A DNA stretch of 53,058 nucleotides from Pseudonocardia bannensis (GCF_012911875.1 NZ_JAAXKZ010000026.1:1-53058), one strand, 5' to 3'; shown: positions 1 to 8,435, counted from the stretch's first letter. A program made the numbers and translations. The notes: generated by a model not told the origin, from the letters alone.

Positions 1-106
1 ACCAGGACCCGCTCTCCGACGAGCAGCTGGCCGTCGGCCGTGCGACGCCCGAGGACGTCGACGGGTCACTCCGGCCGGGGCCGGTCTTCGACGGTCGCCC
101 CAAAAA

Positions 107-281
107 GCTGAGCGCGATGACCTCGGCGTGCCGTACGAGCCGCTCGATCACGGCCGCGGCGCCGATCGCGTCGCCGAGAGAAGCAGCGACGCGTTCGTTG
201 CGGGCCGAGACGAGTCGGAAGAACAGCCCGGCCGCTCCCGGGTTCGAAGGGGATGTGCTGGGCGGCTGACCTCGTCGACAA
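107..281 (-). pseudogene. istB: IstB-like ATPase remnant (IS21 family)
   Basis: Read on the minus strand, two frames together recover the C-terminal part of the IS21 helper ATPase IstB, which assists the IstA transposase. One frame gives VDEV followed by HIPFEP. The next frame gives LFFRLVSARNERV, and then IERLVRHAEVIAL, the usual IstB tail. A frameshift near 230 and a short deletion separate these blocks, and the expected segment between the Tyr-Glu-Arg block and the GDD block is partly missing. No IstA is visible in the window. It is a decayed fragment and resembles the better preserved IstB piece at 11132-11479 on the opposite strand. Confidence 0.7.
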
Positions 282-384
282 TCAGCCGGGGTAGCGGCCC
301 GTTCTCAGATGCCGCTCAGGTACGGGGTGGACGATGGGGGCATCGGGGTCGACCAGCCCGGAAGCCGCCGGCGGAGGAGGCCCG

Positions 385-662
385 ATGTCCGCGATCGGCT
401 CGCTGCTGGGCCTGTACTGCTGCTGTTCGGGCTGGTCATGCTGGCCCGGCTCATCGGCGACTGGGCAGGGGTCTTCGGTGATCCGCGCGCCGGCTGGCTG
501 AGCGGCGTGCGACGGGTTACGCACGGCCTCACCGAGCCGGTCATCGCGCCGGTCCGGTGGGTGCTCAGGCCGGTCCGGGTCGGGTCGGTGTCGATCGACC
601 TGGCCTTCACGGTGGTGTTCGTCGCCGTCTGGATCCTGCGGTCGGTCGCGCTCTCGCTCTGA
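385..662 (+). pseudogene. YggT family membrane protein, frameshifted near its start
   Basis: The main reading frame encodes a hydrophobic first segment (VLLLFGLVMLARLIGDW), a middle with RRVTHGLTEPVIAPVRWVLR, and a last hydrophobic segment ending RSVALSL. This is the normal layout of a short two-helix YggT protein, a family linked to cell division and wall genes in actinobacteria. The natural start should be ATG 385, which has GGAGG seven bases upstream and encodes MSAIGSLLGL. That start is in a different frame from the body: one base (a G) appears to be missing after position 414. Either the gene is newly broken or there is a base-calling error. No yggT neighbours such as divIVA or sepF are nearby, so it looks like a displaced copy. 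Confidence 0.72.
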
Positions 663-747
663 CCTCAGCGGCTGCGGCCGGGGCCGGACCGCGGTCGATT
701 CACGACTGCGGAGGGGGCGGCCGGGACGGCCCGGCTGACTTGTCGCC

Positions 748-1457
748 GTGGGCGGGTTCCTTGCTCGAGGCCGCGCCCGGTTCTCGATCACCGCCCGGCT
801 CACCCCGACGGTGGTCGCCCGATCACCGGCATCGACGAGCAGGCGTGGGTGCCGATCCGGTATCCGAACGCAATCTACGACGAGCACGAGCAGCGGTGGG
901 TCTCCGACGCCGAGGTCGCCGAGACCACCCTCACCGCGTTCCCCGGCCGCCGCCGCCGCGAGCAGGTCACCGCCCGGTTGATCGTGCGCCGGGTCCGCCG
1001 CCTCAACCCCGCGACCGTGCCGGCCGGGCAAACCGGCAAGCAGGGTGAGCTGTTCGCGGTCTACCGCTACCACGCGGTGTTCACCGACAGCGCCGAGCCG
1101 ATGCTGGCCGCCGAGGCCACCCACCGCGACCACGCGATCGTCGAGCAGGCCATCGCCGAGCCCGAGAACGGCCCCCTGGCGCACCTGCCGTCGGGGGTGT
1201 TCACCGCGAACGCGGCCTGGCTGGTCTGTGCGGCGATGGCGCACAACCTCACCCGCGCCGCCGACGCACTGGCCGGTGGCCGCCACGCCCGTACCCGGAC
1301 CGGCACCATCCGCGCCCAGCTGATCCACACCCCGGCCCGGCTCGCGCACTCCGCGCACCGGCAGGTCCTGCACCTACCCCGGGACTGGCCGTGGGAGCCC
1401 GGGCTCGACGAACTGTTCCGCCGCGCCCTGCACGACCCCCTCGCCACCGCCGCCTGA
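748..1457 (+). pseudogene. IS1380 family transposase, N-terminally truncated and frameshifted
   Basis: The frame that ends at 1457 carries the C-terminal half of an actinobacterial IS1380-type DDE transposase. Diagnostic blocks are WVPIRYPNAIYDE, RRVRRLNPATVPAGQ, YRYHAVFTDS, NGPLAHLPSGVF and LHLPRDWPWE. Homology continues upstream in another frame (ARFSITARLTPTVV), with a frameshift at about 815-822. The N-terminal half that holds the first catalytic Asp is absent, so this copy cannot transpose. It sits directly downstream of the broken YggT gene. The family assignment is firm; the exact left limit is not. Confidence 0.82.
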
Positions 1458-1727
1458 CCGTCGCCATCACGGGCCCGACCGGAGATCACCAGTGGAACGG
1501 CCGGGTAGACCGGCAGCTCACCTACGCCCGCTGCCGGCGCCCGACAGACAGAGATCAATCACACCCCGACGCATCATCAACGGTGGATCCAGGCTGAGCC
1601 GAGACCATGGCTGTGATCAGCACGCTTCGTGTCGCCCGCGCAGCTCCCAGCTTCAGAACGAAGAGCCCGCAAAAAATGCTCGACGGCAACATTCTGATCG
1701 AGCGTGTGCCGTAACAGCATTGACCGC

Positions 1728-3008
1728 ATGAACTTGATTCGACCCTTCGCCATCGTAGCTCTGAGCATCGGAATGCTCGCAAGCTGTACATCGGCGACCA
1801 ACACCCCGGCTCAGTCGTCCCCACCGAGCGCACATCCGACCACGACGGCCGCGTCGGCTGACCCCGCGCAGGCGGCGGCGGTCGACAAGGTCGTGCAGGA
1901 CGCGATGAAGGCACGACACCTGCGGGCAGTCATCGTGCGGGTGACCACCGACGGCAAGGAGATCATCACGAAGGCCTACGGCGAGTCGATGACGGGTGTG
2001 CCCGCGACGATCGACATGCATTTCCGGAACGGCGCCATTGCCATCTCCTACGTCTCCACCCTGCTCCTCATCCTGGTTGACGAGAAGAAGGTGAGCCTCG
2101 ACGACAAGATCTCGACATGGGTTCCGGAGATCCCGCACAGCGATGAGGTCACACTCGGTCAGCTCGCACACATGACCAGCGGCTACACCGATTACGTGAT
2201 CGGGAACGAGGAAGTCGACGTCATGCTCTACACCGACCCGTTCCGCCAGTGGGCGCCCGAGGAACTCCTGAAGACAGTGACGTCGAAGCCTCTCCTGTAT
2301 CCGCCGGGCACGAACTGGAACTACGCCCACACCAACTATCTGATCCTCGGGTTGGCGCTAGAAAGGTTGACCGGGAAGAGGATGTCGGACCTCATGCAGG
2401 AGAAGGTGCTGGGTCCGCTGAGATTGACGAACACCACCGATCCCGGTCCCGGAACGCCCGCCATCCCTGAGCCAGCGCTCCACGCCTTCACGTCCGAACG
2501 TCGATCTCAGTTGGGCATCCCAGCGGGCACACGCTTCTACGAGGAATCCACCTATTGGAATCCCTCGTGGACGATCACCCGGGGCGCCATCCAGACGACG
2601 GACATCTTCGATGTGAACGAGACAGCGGTCGCGATGGGAACCGGCAGACTGCTGTCTCAGGAGTCGTACAGAAAGATGATCTCGACTGACCTGCGCGGCG
2701 CGACGACGGCCCTACCCGGGTGCGCGACCTGCTTCCCCCAGAGCGAGGCCTATAGCTATGGGCTCGGCATCGTCACGACCGGCAACTGGCTCATGCAGAA
2801 CCCGCTGTTCTCCGGCGAGGCCGGGGCCTTCGCATACCTGCCCTCGAAGAAGGTCGCGATCGCCCTCGCGCTCACCTTCGCCGAGGATGCGTTCGCTCCG
2901 GACGGGAGCTACAAGAGTGAAGTTGGCAGCAACGCGGTCGATCCGGTCTGGCGGGAGATAGCCACCGTTGTCGCGCCGGACGACCCGCCGCCTCCAATGA
3001 CGTCGTAG
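1728..3008 (+). CDS. Class C beta-lactamase-fold lipoprotein lacking the catalytic Ser-Lys
   Basis: This encodes a protein of about 426 residues with a lipoprotein signal (IVALSIGMLASC, lipobox Leu-Ala-Ser-Cys) and a serine-hydrolase fold like class C beta-lactamases and D-Ala-D-Ala peptidases. ATG 1728 is preferred over the GTG at 1704 because it places a normal signal peptide at the N-terminus. Family blocks are clear: FRNGAIAISY, KKVSLDDK, MTSGY, YAHTNYLILG. The SxxK catalytic motif, expected as Gly-Ser-x-x-Lys, reads Gly-Ala-Ile-Ala-Ile, so both the nucleophile and the general base are missing. The Tyr motif reads YAH rather than YxN. The protein may therefore bind rather than cleave its ligand. 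A decayed relative lies at 21173-21465. Confidence 0.8.
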   Translation: MNLIRPFAIVALSIGMLASCTSATNTPAQSSPPSAHPTTTAASADPAQAAAVDKVVQDAMKARHLRAVIVRVTTDGKEIITKAYGESMTGVPATIDMHFRNGAIAISYVSTLLLILVDEKKVSLDDKISTWVPEIPHSDEVTLGQLAHMTSGYTDYVIGNEEVDVMLYTDPFRQWAPEELLKTVTSKPLLYPPGTNWNYAHTNYLILGLALERLTGKRMSDLMQEKVLGPLRLTNTTDPGPGTPAIPEPALHAFTSERRSQLGIPAGTRFYEESTYWNPSWTITRGAIQTTDIFDVNETAVAMGTGRLLSQESYRKMISTDLRGATTALPGCATCFPQSEAYSYGLGIVTTGNWLMQNPLFSGEAGAFAYLPSKKVAIALALTFAEDAFAPDGSYKSEVGSNAVDPVWREIATVVAPDDPPPPMTS

Positions 3009-3018
3009 CTTCAGCTCA

Positions 3019-3793
3019 TCAGGCAGGCGTGCGCGTGGGATCCAATCCGGCGCCACCCGACCTTGCTGGTCCGACGCCGAGGACGCCCAGGAAGAACACA
3101 TCCCGCACGCCGCGGTTGGGCAGGTCGGTCAGCACGCTCACCCAGAACTTGGCGCCTTCCCCGCCCGTGCCCGCCCACAGGCCCAGGACGTCCTTGCGGC
3201 CGTCGATGGTGACCCCGATGGCGGCGTAGACGGGTCGGTTGGCGACCTACCTGTCCCGGACCTTGACCATGATGGCGTCGATGAACACCGCCACGTAGAC
3301 ACCGTCCAACGGGCGGCACGCTCACTCCGCCATCTCACCCAGGACCGTGTCGGTGATCCGGGAGACGGTCTCCTTCGACACCGACGCCCCATAGATCTCG
3401 GCGAAGTGCGCGGAGATCTCCCCGGTGGTCAACCCCTTCGCACACAACGACAACATAATCTCGCCCACATCGGTGAGCCAACGTTGCCGCTTGCGCACGA
3501 TCTGCGGAGTGAACGTGCCCTCCCGATCCCGCGGCGCCTCGATGACCACCTCGCCCGCCGCATCCGAGATCACCGTCTTCGGCCGCGACCCATTCCGCAC
3601 ATTCGTCGACCCGCGACCCGACTCGGCACGATTCTTCTCGTGCCCGAGATGCTCGGTCAACTCCTCGTTCAACGCCGTTTCCAGCACACGCTTGGTAAAC
3701 AGCTTCAAACAGCCCGTTCGGACCGCTCAGTTCCAGCCCGCGCTGGCGGGCCTCGGCCACCATCGCCGCCGCGGCCGCCTGCTCCGGCGACAG
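3019..3793 (-). pseudogene. IS256 (mutator) family transposase, multiply disrupted
   Basis: On the minus strand this is the N-terminal and central part of an IS256 transposase. The N-terminal frame reads AMVAEARQRGLELSGPNGL. After a one-base insertion near 3706 it continues KLFTKRVLETALNEELTEHLG. The conserved RWLTDVGEIMLSLCAKGLT and SKETVSRITDTVLGEM follow. Two in-frame stops interrupt the next part (TGA at 3322-3324 and TAG at 3247-3249), beyond which GVYVAVFIDAIMVKVRD and ANRPVYAAIGVTIDG remain readable. The C-terminal third is missing after about 3095. The element is dead and borders the serine hydrolase gene. Confidence 0.85.
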
Positions 3794-3900
3794 CGCCGGC
3801 CGGACCCCTGCTCACCCTCGCGGACTCACAAACTCGGATGTCATCGCTCACAGTTCCCATCCCGCCGGGCCCCAGTCTCGGGCCGGAAACACCGTTTGAT

Positions 3901-3990
3901 CGACAGTCCCGACAGTCACGACAGTCACGACAGTCCCGACAGTCACGGCAATCTCGGCAGCCCCGGCAATCCCGGCAGTCCCGACGAGCC
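3901..3990 (+). repeat. 9-bp tandem repeat array
   Basis: About ten copies of a 9-base unit with consensus CGRCARTCN run head to tail. The first five units are nearly identical (CGACAGTCC or CGACAGTCA) and later units drift towards CGGCAATCC. The unit length is a multiple of three, so every frame stays open through it, which explains the low-complexity open frames here. The array lies between the IS256 remnant and the 4135 signalling gene. It is neither a CRISPR array nor coding as far as I can tell. Confidence 0.8.
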
Positions 3991-4134
3991 CGGCGAACGG
4001 CGCGGGATCATGCCTCCCGGCGCTCCTGCGGCACGGCTGGTGAACCGCGCGGGAGCGGGGACCGCGGGTACCGGTGGCTGTCTCGGGCTCGGCCAGCGGG
4101 CTAGCCTGGGGAGTGACCGAAAGGGTTCGCGGTG

Positions 4135-4920
4135 ATGACGTCCGCATCGACTGGCCCGGTGCCGATGAGCGTGACCGAACAGGTGTTCCCGGCGAAGCCG
4201 GTGATGCTGCGGGACATCCGCGCCTTCGTCGCCCGGCTGGCGAGCGCGGCCGGGATCCGGGATGTGGAGCTGCACCAGATCGTGCTGGCCGCGAACGAGG
4301 CGGCGACGAACGCGATCGAGCACAGCGGCAGCGATGTGGTGCGCGTGGGGTGGGAGCACGGCGACCATGGCGTGTGGATCTCTGTGGCGGACGAGGGCGT
4401 GTTCAAAGCCATCGGTGGCACAGCCGAGGGCGGTGGGTGGGGCATGAATGTGGTGCTCGCGCTGGCCGAGGAGGTGACGGTGCGGGCGGGCCGGCCCGGC
4501 GAGCGCGGCACCCTCGTCCGGTTCCACGTCCGTAGCCGGCCGCCGGTGGGCGGTGGGCCGGTTCGGGTGCGGCTGCTCGTCGTCGACGGTGACCGGTTCT
4601 CCGGCCGGTCGTTGTCCGCGTTTCTGACGGCCGAGGGGTACGAGGTCTCCCTCGCCGCGTCGGTGCCGGCTGGCCGGGAGGCCCTGGCGGGCCGGCCCGG
4701 CCTGGTGATCGTTGATGTGATGACCTCGAATGGGTTGGCCGCGGGGCTGTGCGAGGAGATCACGCGGACGGAGGTCCCGGTGCTGGCGCTGTCGGTCCTC
4801 CCACCGCCTGCGGCGTTGCGGTCGGACCGGTTTGTGCGCAAGCCGGCGCATCCCCTAGAGGTGTTGGCCGTTGTCCGGCAGCTGCTTGCGGACGTCGCGT
4901 CGGACCCGGTCCGTGCCTAG
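4135..4920 (+). CDS. HATPase (RsbW-like) fused to a receiver domain
   Basis: This protein of about 261 residues joins two signalling domains. Residues 15-135 form an RsbW/SpoIIAB-type GHKL ATPase: the N box is EAATNAIEHS, the G1 box is ADEG, and a glycine-rich lid GGGWGMNV follows. Residues 143-255 form a response-regulator receiver: LLVVDGD at the acidic pocket, IVDVM with the phospho-acceptor Asp, LALS at the switch Ser/Thr position, and RKP with the conserved Lys. GHKL proteins of this type normally bind sigma factors or STAS proteins and phosphorylate the latter. A receiver fused behind one suggests that an upstream kinase controls that activity. The start could be GTG 4132 or ATG 4135. 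The gene overlaps the KaiC-like gene by 8 bases, so the two are co-translated. Confidence 0.85.
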   Translation: MTSASTGPVPMSVTEQVFPAKPVMLRDIRAFVARLASAAGIRDVELHQIVLAANEAATNAIEHSGSDVVRVGWEHGDHGVWISVADEGVFKAIGGTAEGGGWGMNVVLALAEEVTVRAGRPGERGTLVRFHVRSRPPVGGGPVRVRLLVVDGDRFSGRSLSAFLTAEGYEVSLAASVPAGREALAGRPGLVIVDVMTSNGLAAGLCEEITRTEVPVLALSVLPPPAALRSDRFVRKPAHPLEVLAVVRQLLADVASDPVRA

Positions 4921-6295
4921 CCGAAGGTTGGCGAGCGGGCAGCCGCGACTCGACGCGATCCTGGGCGGCGGGCTCATTGATCCCTCGATTGCCCTGGTCG
5001 CGGGGCTGCCGGGCAGTGGCAAGACCGTGCTCGCGCAGCAGTACGCGTTCGCGAACGGCACCGATGAGCGGCCGGCGGTGTATCTGAGTACCGTCGCGGA
5101 ACCGCTGAGCAAGATCCTCTACTTTGCTGAGGGTCTGTCCTTTTTCGACGCCGGCCGCATCGGCCACTCGGTGGTGTTCGACGACCTCGGCGGTAGCCTG
5201 GACGCCGAGGGTCTTGCTGGCGTGCTCACCCGGATCACCGAGCTCGTTGAGCGGCAGCCCTGTTCGGTGCTGGTCATCGACAGTTTCCGGGCGCTGCGGT
5301 ATCAGTCGCGCAACGCGGGCGAGTTCGAGGGCTTCATCCATGAGCTGGCCGGGCGTCTGACCGCGATGGGCACGATGGCGCTGTGGCTGGGCGAGTACAG
5401 CCAGGACGAGTTGGCGTCGCGTCCGGAGTTCGCCATCGCCGACGCCGCGATCGTGTTGGCGACCGAGGAAAACGGGCAGCGGGAGAGCCGCGCCCTGCGG
5501 GTGCTGAAACTGCGCGGCAGCGGTTTCCGCTCCGGCGCACACGCCTACCGGATCGGCGTCGACGGCGTCGAGGTGTTCCCCCGGCTCAGCGACGTCGACG
5601 ACACCCGGTACGAGTTGGGCCGACAGCGCGCGAGTTCAGCCATCCCCGCGCTCGACCAGTTGCTCGGCGACGGATACTGGCCTGGTTCGGCGACCCTGGT
5701 CATCGGCCCGGCCGGGTGCGGGAAGACCGTGATGGGGTTGCAGTTCATCTTCGGCGGGGCCCGTGCGGGGGAGCCCGGAGTGTTCGCCTCGTTGCAGGAG
5801 AACCGCGTCCAGGTCGAACGGATGATCCACGGATTCGGATGGAATCCCGACGACCCGGGCGCGGTGGTGCTGTGCGACTCATCGAACGACATCTACGTCG
5901 ACCAATGGTTCTACCGGCTGCTCGACACCCTGGAATCCGTCCGGGCTCGCCGGGTGGTGATCGACAGCCTGGGTGAGCTCGCGGCGGCCTGCCCCGATGA
6001 CAAGCGGTTCCGCGAGTTCGTCTACTCGCTGCTCAACCGCTGCTCGCGCGCGGGTGTCAGCGTCCTGGTCACCGTCGAGTCGCCGGAGCTGTACGGCCAG
6101 ACGAGACTGTCCGAGCGCGGCGTGTCTCACCTGTCCGACAATGTGATCCTGCTTCAGTACCTGCGCAAGGACAGCACTCTGTCCCGGGCGTTGACCGTCC
6201 TGAAGACGCGAGCGAGCGATCATCTGCCGCAGACACACGAATACGAGATCACCCGCGATGGCATCAGCATCGGAAAGCCGGTCAACCCGGTTTGA
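4913..6295 (+). CDS. Double-domain KaiC/RadA-like ATPase
   Basis: This protein of about 460 residues has two RecA-fold ATPase domains. The first has Walker A GLPGSGKT and Walker B VLVIDS; the second has Walker A GPAGCGKT and Walker B RVVIDSLGEL. Two tandem RecA-like lobes are the plan of KaiC and of bacterial circadian-like signalling ATPases. I see no cyanobacterial CII phosphorylation pair and no KaiA or KaiB nearby, so a clock role is not implied. GTG 4913 is the chosen start because it overlaps the upstream stop by 8 bases; a GTG at 4871 would overlap by 50. The gene overlaps the following STAS gene by 38 bases. Known relatives sit with HATPase and STAS proteins, which suggests an ATP-driven signalling scaffold. 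Confidence 0.85.
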   Translation: MPSRRLASGQPRLDAILGGGLIDPSIALVAGLPGSGKTVLAQQYAFANGTDERPAVYLSTVAEPLSKILYFAEGLSFFDAGRIGHSVVFDDLGGSLDAEGLAGVLTRITELVERQPCSVLVIDSFRALRYQSRNAGEFEGFIHELAGRLTAMGTMALWLGEYSQDELASRPEFAIADAAIVLATEENGQRESRALRVLKLRGSGFRSGAHAYRIGVDGVEVFPRLSDVDDTRYELGRQRASSAIPALDQLLGDGYWPGSATLVIGPAGCGKTVMGLQFIFGGARAGEPGVFASLQENRVQVERMIHGFGWNPDDPGAVVLCDSSNDIYVDQWFYRLLDTLESVRARRVVIDSLGELAAACPDDKRFREFVYSLLNRCSRAGVSVLVTVESPELYGQTRLSERGVSHLSDNVILLQYLRKDSTLSRALTVLKTRASDHLPQTHEYEITRDGISIGKPVNPV

Positions 6296-6596
6296 GGCCT
6301 ACTGGAACCAGGGTGACCCACCATCGGTGCACCTGAGCGGCGAGGTCGACTTGAGCACCCACGACCGGCTCGCGGCGGTCCTCGACGGGGCTGCCACGCC
6401 CGGGCGCGACCTCGTCATCGACTGCACGAACCTCACGTTCATCGATGTGCGGGGGATTTCGATCATGGTGCGGACCGCGCGGGTGATCGGCGACGCGCAG
6501 CTGCGAGTCAAGGGCGTACACGGTGCCGTCGCCGTCCTCATCGATGTCCTCGACCTCACCAGAGCCGTGCCAAACCTGCGGCAAGACCCCATATAG
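6258..6596 (+). CDS. STAS-domain anti-sigma factor antagonist
   Basis: This is a 112-residue single STAS domain of the SpoIIAA/RsbV class, which normally frees a sigma factor by binding its RsbW-type partner. The beta-alpha pattern is intact (VHLSGEVDLSTHDRLAAVL, then DLVIDCTNLTFIDVRGISIMV). At the site where the phosphorylatable serine normally sits (Asp-Ser-Ser-Gly) the sequence is Asp-Val-Arg-Gly, so regulation by phosphorylation at that residue is not possible. The gene begins inside the KaiC-like gene and so belongs to the same operon as the HATPase-receiver, its likely partner. A degenerate STAS function or a constitutive binder is the alternative. Confidence 0.82.
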   Translation: MASASESRSTRFEAYWNQGDPPSVHLSGEVDLSTHDRLAAVLDGAATPGRDLVIDCTNLTFIDVRGISIMVRTARVIGDAQLRVKGVHGAVAVLIDVLDLTRAVPNLRQDPI

Positions 6597-7137
6597 CCGG
6601 CGATTGTGAGGACCCGACCGAGCACGTCAACGTTGGCTTTCAGCGGCATGTCGCGGCGACTTCGATCGCACACGAGCCAAGCCGAGCGGACGTCGTTGGC
6701 CACCGTACGTTTCTCCAGCACTCGCGAAGTAGGCTGTATGGGGTCACGGCTTCGAGAGCTGGCATCGACACGCCGCTCGCCAAATACTCTCCCAGCGTTC
6801 CTATCTGTCGTCGGCGTCAGTTATCCGACGACGCGACGGTCGGCGGAACGAGGACGTCGAGCCCGAGATGCAGGCAGGGGTTTGAGCTCTGGTTGCGCGA
6901 CGAGCCGTACTCGGTTGTCGAGGGCAAAGTGACCGATCCGGCTGGACCCCGCTCAGCTGGACCTGTTGGTCGTGCACACCTGCCGAAGGGAAGGACCCCG
7001 CCGACGTGGCAACCGGCTTCGGGGGACTTGATGACGGTCCACTGCACCCGCGGGTGGTCGTCTCCCCTGTAGGCGCCCGACAGGGTCGTCTGCCCGTCTC
7101 CGGTTGCGGGGTGCGCGGGCGGGCGTAGCGTGGCCGC
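6597..7137. other. 541-base gap with no gene I can support
   Basis: No frame here has a recognisable product or a good ribosome binding site. The 3' part (about 6800-7060) has lower GC and broken frames, which suggests an old decayed gene, but I could not match it to any family. Confidence 0.5.
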
Positions 7138-7998
7138 GTGCGCCGGTTCGGTGCCGCCCGCCCTGCTCTAAGTCCGGGCTCACGGCGTCACGCGTGGTGT
7201 TTGCACGGCGACGTGGCGGAGTACCGCCGCTGCCTGGCGGAGTTCTCCGCCGAAGGCCTGGAGGACGGGCTGCGCGTGGCGTACGTCTGCTCCGACGGTG
7301 CGGAGGCGGCGCGGGAGGATCTCGCGGATCTGAGCGGCCGGGACCGGCTGCTGGCCGCCGGCGCGCTCCACGTCTTGTCGGCGCGGGACGCGTACGGCAC
7401 CGGTGGGCCGGTAGATCCGGAACGAGTGGTGGCCTTCTTCGCGGCCGCGACCGAGCAGGCCCTGGCCGACGGGTTCGGCGGGCTGGCGGTGAGCGCGGAC
7501 GCCACCAAGCTGGTCGGCACACCCGCGGCGCAGGACGCGTTCGCCCGGTACGAGTTCCTGGTGGACCGCTACATGGCCAGTCATCCCCTGTGGGCGCTGT
7601 GCGGCTACGGGCTCGAGCTGGGCAACGACACCGTGACCGAGTTCGCGTTGCTGCACGCGCCCGGGCCGCCGAACGAGGCGCCGGCCCGAATGTTCGGCTG
7701 TGCCGACGGGGCGATCGGCCTCGCCGGCCAGTTCGACCCGGGCGGCGTCGCGGCGCTCGGACGGGTGCTGCCCCGCCTGCGGACGGCGGACGGCGTGACG
7801 CTCGTCGTCGACATGGCCGACGTCGAGTACCTCGACCATCGGTTGCTGCTGATGCTCGACGGCTACGCCCGCAGAAGCAGGGTGGCAGTGTCGCTGCGTT
7901 CAGCCCCGCCGTTCGCCAGCGCTTCTACGCCCGCCTGCCCCGCTGCCGGGCGATGTGCAACGGCCGCGCCCGCAACGGCCACGCCTGCTGCCCGCTGA
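7138..7998 (+). CDS. MEDS-domain sensor with STAS-like domain, 3' end replaced
   Basis: This encodes about 286 residues. The first 170 match the MEDS domain (methanogen/methylotroph DcmR sensory), a RecA-derived sensor module: RHAWCLHGDVAEYRR, LRVAYVCSD, LHVLSARDAYG, DGFGGLAVSADAT and a late EFALLHAP. Residues 195-255 look like a STAS domain (VTLVVDMADVEYLDHRLLLML). Homology stops at about codon 255 (RSAPP). The last 30 codons are Ala/Pro/Thr-rich and are the out-of-frame shadow of an integrase fragment that begins at 7899, so the true C-terminus has been lost by recombination. GTG 7138 is the start. The gene lies 541 bases after the KaiC-like operon, and its domains suggest the same network. 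Confidence 0.75.
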   Translation: MRRFGAARPALSPGSRRHAWCLHGDVAEYRRCLAEFSAEGLEDGLRVAYVCSDGAEAAREDLADLSGRDRLLAAGALHVLSARDAYGTGGPVDPERVVAFFAAATEQALADGFGGLAVSADATKLVGTPAAQDAFARYEFLVDRYMASHPLWALCGYGLELGNDTVTEFALLHAPGPPNEAPARMFGCADGAIGLAGQFDPGGVAALGRVLPRLRTADGVTLVVDMADVEYLDHRLLLMLDGYARRSRVAVSLRSAPPFASASTPACPAAGRCATAAPATATPAAR

Positions 7999-8243
7999 GC
8001 AGCAGCACAACAAGGAAGATTCACCACATCATCCGCGGCGCCCTCGGGCGCGCTGTGCGCTGGCAGCACCTCGGCGTGAACAAGGCCGCGATGGCCGTCG
8101 CCCCGTCCCCGGAGCGCACCGAACCCGACCCACCCAGCGCCGGCGAGGCCGCCCGGCTCCTCAACGCCGCCTGGGACGACCCGGAGTGGGGCCTGCTCCT
8201 CTGCAACCCGAAGAGGTTGCGAGGGGCCACTTGCAGATATTGA
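7899..8243 (+). pseudogene. Tyrosine recombinase (phage integrase) internal fragment
   Basis: In the frame ending at 8243 the blocks AVRQRFYARLPRC, STTRKIHHIIRGALGRAVRW, LGVNKAAMA and GEAARLLNAAWDDPEWGLLL are clear. They match the SAM-like DNA-binding domain and the first strand of the catalytic domain of actinobacterial tyrosine integrases. The N-terminal arm-binding domain and the whole catalytic core (Arg, HxxR, Tyr) are missing. Homology ends at about 8203. The 5' boundary lies inside the C-terminus of the MEDS gene. The nearest possible attachment-site relic is the tRNA-Arg 3' piece at 10783-10833. Confidence 0.75.
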
Positions 8244-8435
8244 CAGTGATTCGGATCACGATGATAGAAACGTATCTTGCGGTACGGTCTCGATCAAGGC
8301 CTCGACGCACGTTCTTCATCAAGGTCACAGCTAGCACATCGTGCGACCTTCGGCCGGGGCCCAGGTTTGGGCTGTCCAAGCGGCAGGGCTGCGTTTTTGA
8401 AACGGTTCACCCCTGGACGGAGGCATCCCACGGTC

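Noticed and set aside
1575..1605. Right terminal repeat of the IS1380 element
   Set aside because: The sequence is suggestive, but I have no left end to compare with, so an inverted repeat cannot be shown.
3901..3990. CRISPR array
   Set aside because: The repeat unit is 9 bases with no spacers and no cas genes nearby.
4913..6295. Circadian clock KaiC
   Set aside because: There is no KaiA or KaiB and no visible CII Ser-Thr phosphorylation pair; a KaiC-like ATPase is all that can be supported.
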